A DNA stretch of 64,000 nucleotides from assembly GCA_006969385.1 (NCBI GenBank), contig CP030884.1, positions 868,001 through 932,000 on the forward strand. The letters run 5' to 3'. Of this stretch, positions 61,654-64,000 are shown one piece after another. The position numbers were made by a program, and so were the translations under genes. The notes below the pieces were generated by a model. It was not told the DNA's origin. It saw nothing but the letters and a program-made list of their open reading frames with translations, and searched no databases. This DNA is from Planctomycetaceae bacterium. Its GTDB lineage: Bacteria; Planctomycetota; Phycisphaerae; UBA1845; UTPLA1. Position 1 is the stretch's first letter. Each line of letters starts with the position of its first letter.

Positions 61654-64000
61654 ATGTCCTACATGAAGTACGGATTTGTCGTCAGTTGTCTAGTTGTTTG
61701 TCTGCTTGCAGCATCTCAAGTTATGCGCGGCATGGCGGCGGATGAAGCGCGCGACGACGGCACCTCATCCGCAGTATGCGCGGACGGGGATCACAAGCAC
61801 GCAAACATGCCCGACGCCCACTTCAATCGCGAGGCATTCTTCGCATTGATGGACAGCACCGTCGTTGGTGACCTTACGAAGCGGCTTTCCCCCGACCAAC
61901 TGCAAGGTCTGGAAAAGGCGTACTTCGACAAAATGAAGCCGCCGCCCATGGCGTGTTTCGCACCGGGCACGTCGGAAGATGTGATTCGAGAATATCAATC
62001 GATGATGCCTTGGAACAGTGGCCAACGCTACAACATCCTCAATCGCTGGACAAGCACCGCCAGCGGATCGACGGGCGCGGCCGGCAACCCTATCACGCTC
62101 ACCTATAGCTTCGTTCCGGATGGAACGACCATTCCCGGAGCTTTCGGTTTGCCTTCCGCTCCGAGCAACCTGCAGGCATGGCTCAACGGTATTTATGGTT
62201 CGCCCGCCAACTGGCAGGCGGTATTTGCGAGCGCCTTCGCCCGCTGGGAGCAATTGGGCGGTATCGATTATGTCTTCGAATCGAATGATGATGGTGTTAC
62301 GCTGAATTCGTTTGCGGGGGTTCTCGGCGTTCGCGGCGACATTCGCATTGCGGCCCGTACGATCGATGGCAACTCGAACACACTCGCTTACAACGACTTC
62401 CCCAACGACGGCGACATGGTCTTTGACAGTGCCGATTCCTTTTTTAACAACACGGGCAGTAACTCGCTTCGATTGTTCAATGTCATCGCTCACGAACACG
62501 GGCACGGTCAGGGGCTCTTGCATGTCTGTCCGTTCACGGGCAGCAAACTGATGGAGCCCGCCATCGACACGAGCTATCGGGGTCCGCAACACGACGAGAT
62601 TCGCGCCAATCACCGTAACTATGGCGACTCGTTCGAACCGGACAACACGGCGGCAACGGCGACCGATCTGGGCCTGTTCACGCTCGGCACGTCGCAATCG
62701 CTCGGTGCGGTTCCCTCACCCAGCGTCGGCCTACCCAGTTCGTTGCTCAGTATCGATAACAATGGCGAGCAAGACTTCTTCCGCATCACTACCGACGACA
62801 CCGCTGCCATCTCGGTAACCGTCACCCCGGTCGGTGGCGTTTACGACTCATCCAATCAGGCGGGGAATGGCAGCTGTCTATCGGGCAATATCATCGACTC
62901 TCGCATCGACGCCGATCTGGCGGTGCAGGTATTAAACGGGACCGGTTCGCAAGTGCTCGCCGAGGCCTCGTCGAACGGGCTTGGCGTTGCGGAGACAATT
63001 ACCGAAGCGCTTCTCGGCGGACCGGGCGACTACTTGATACGCGTGTACGAAACCGGAACCGTGCCGGAAGCGCAGCTTTACCTTCTTAACATTTCGGTGA
63101 CGACCACGCTTACCACCCCAGCCGATTTTGAGGTTGTCGGGGGCGAAACCGAATTCGTATTACAAGAGACGCCGACGACGGTCCAGGTTGCGGTCACACC
63201 GAACGATTCTGTAATCGTTCCGGGCTCACCGACGTTGATTTCCAACAACGGCTCCCTCAGCTTTATCTCGATGATCGAGGTGCAGCCGAACTTGTGGGAA
63301 GCCGATCTACCGGCGACAAGCTGTGACGACACCATCTCGTACTTCTTCCAGTTTTCCCAAACCGTCGCCGGACAGACGTTTTCGACAAACGTGCCACCCA
63401 CGGCACCGGGAATTCAATTTTCGGCGGTGCCGGTGGACGAACTACCTGTGCTTCGCAATAGCGGTGACACCAGCGCCGGCTGGACCGTTTCCGGTAACGC
63501 CACGGCAGGTGACTGGGAGATCGGTGTTCCCGCCGTTGGCGATCGGGGCGATCCGGATACCGATGCGGACTTCAACAACCAAGCATGGCTTACCGAAAAC
63601 GTGGCGGGTAACAGCGATGTCGACAACGGCTCGACGATCCTCACCTCGCCGGTCTTCGATCTCAGCAGTGGCGGCGAAATTCGTTACGCCTACTGGCTGA
63701 ACGATATCGATGGCACGCCGTTAAGCGGCGATTCGCTTACAGTTGAGGTAGCCACCAACGCCGGCGGTACCAACTGGACCGAGCTTCGCAACTACACGAC
63801 CGCCGACAACGTATGGCGGTTCGACACGATCGACGTCGGCACGGAAGTCACCGCATCTTCAACCATGCGCGTGCGCTTCATCGCAACAGATGGCGGAACG
63901 CAGACCGTGGTGGAAGCCGGCATCGATGCCGTTAAGGCAGTCGATACGAGTTGCGTCACGGTTGTGCCGCCGCCGCCGCCACCGGCGTCGGTTTCGGCGA
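61654..64000 (+). CDS. Secreted metzincin-type zinc metalloprotease, incomplete at the right edge
   Basis: The frame is open for 782 residues to the window edge. A signal peptide is present at the start (hydrophobic stretch about 8-22). The zinc motif HEHGHGQGLLH is at residues 280-290 (His280, His284, His290, catalytic Glu281), and Met300 in KLMEPAI is the Met-turn, so the fold is metzincin, matrixin-like. A PPC-type domain (about 325-490) and a jelly-roll or MAM-like segment (about 600-770) follow, then a Pro-rich linker at the edge. GGAG lies nine bases before the ATG. The C-terminus is outside the window. Confidence 0.85.
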   Translation, partial: MSYMKYGFVVSCLVVCLLAASQVMRGMAADEARDDGTSSAVCADGDHKHANMPDAHFNREAFFALMDSTVVGDLTKRLSPDQLQGLEKAYFDKMKPPPMACFAPGTSEDVIREYQSMMPWNSGQRYNILNRWTSTASGSTGAAGNPITLTYSFVPDGTTIPGAFGLPSAPSNLQAWLNGIYGSPANWQAVFASAFARWEQLGGIDYVFESNDDGVTLNSFAGVLGVRGDIRIAARTIDGNSNTLAYNDFPNDGDMVFDSADSFFNNTGSNSLRLFNVIAHEHGHGQGLLHVCPFTGSKLMEPAIDTSYRGPQHDEIRANHRNYGDSFEPDNTAATATDLGLFTLGTSQSLGAVPSPSVGLPSSLLSIDNNGEQDFFRITTDDTAAISVTVTPVGGVYDSSNQAGNGSCLSGNIIDSRIDADLAVQVLNGTGSQVLAEASSNGLGVAETITEALLGGPGDYLIRVYETGTVPEAQLYLLNISVTTTLTTPADFEVVGGETEFVLQETPTTVQVAVTPNDSVIVPGSPTLISNNGSLSFISMIEVQPNLWEADLPATSCDDTISYFFQFSQTVAGQTFSTNVPPTAPGIQFSAVPVDELPVLRNSGDTSAGWTVSGNATAGDWEIGVPAVGDRGDPDTDADFNNQAWLTENVAGNSDVDNGSTILTSPVFDLSSGGEIRYAYWLNDIDGTPLSGDSLTVEVATNAGGTNWTELRNYTTADNVWRFDTIDVGTEVTASSTMRVRFIATDGGTQTVVEAGIDAVKAVDTSCVTVVPPPPPPASVSA

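Overview
The window looks like a chromosomal segment of a Planctomycetota bacterium, probably related to Phycisphaerae. This is inferred from the gene content, because there is no rRNA or other marker to confirm it. The main clues are a very large secreted protein built from 'GACC' cysteine modules, beta-sandwich modules and dockerin-like EF-hand pairs; many secreted or lipoprotein genes of planctomycete type (DUF4091, DUF4097, HEAT with an SH3-like N-terminus); and an Fe-S/TPR membrane fusion protein. Base composition is moderately GC-rich, and most genes are long and well supported. GTG and TTG starts are used in several places.

Layout, left to right. 0-4.4 kb: a GT-C-like membrane protein and two zinc-ribbon SAM methyltransferases on the minus strand. 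4.6-9.4 kb: tRNA-Pro(GGG) with a near-consensus promoter, a lipoprotein, an Asp-box beta-propeller, a DRG-like GTPase with a TGS domain, and a RAYT transposase with its hairpin repeats. 9.5-16 kb: radA, a REC-GGDEF regulator with a degenerate active site, hpt coupled to a PH-domain membrane protein, a secreted helical protein and a DUF4097 lipoprotein. 16-25.5 kb: pilT-like ATPase, zinc-ribbon membrane protein, GT4 glycosyltransferase, truA, O-antigen-ligase-like protein and a dicarboxylate/glutamate symporter. 26-35 kb: dTDP-sugar genes rfbB and rfbA, a ParE-type toxin-antitoxin pair behind a truncated PaaK-like adenylating protein, upp, asnB, a second GT4 and ispD. 35-45 kb: Fe-S/TPR protein, DUF4091 protein, B12-type radical SAM enzyme, clpS, a beta-propeller and a lipoprotein. 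45-49.4 kb: a pyruvate dehydrogenase-type operon (E1 alpha, E1 beta, E2). 49.7-64 kb: HEAT protein, DUF89 phosphatase, tRNA-Thr(CGT), the 1,618-residue mosaic protein, mfd, and a secreted metzincin protease that runs off the right edge.

Several genes fit one theme of surface polysaccharide and envelope building: rfbA, rfbB, two GT4 enzymes, the O-antigen-ligase-like protein, the GT-C-like protein, asnB, the methyltransferases and the radical SAM enzyme. They are scattered rather than in one operon. Housekeeping functions (radA, mfd, truA, hpt, upp, ispD, pdh, clpS) are interleaved.

The most unusual feature of the DNA is its intergenic spacers. They hold at least seven families of short palindromic elements, several in two or more copies. 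One family (a hairpin followed by GCGGCTCTGA or a close variant) occurs six times and sits as a pair directly downstream of the RAYT gene, which suggests an active or recently active REP/RAYT system. No CRISPR array, prophage, integrase or rRNA operon was seen.
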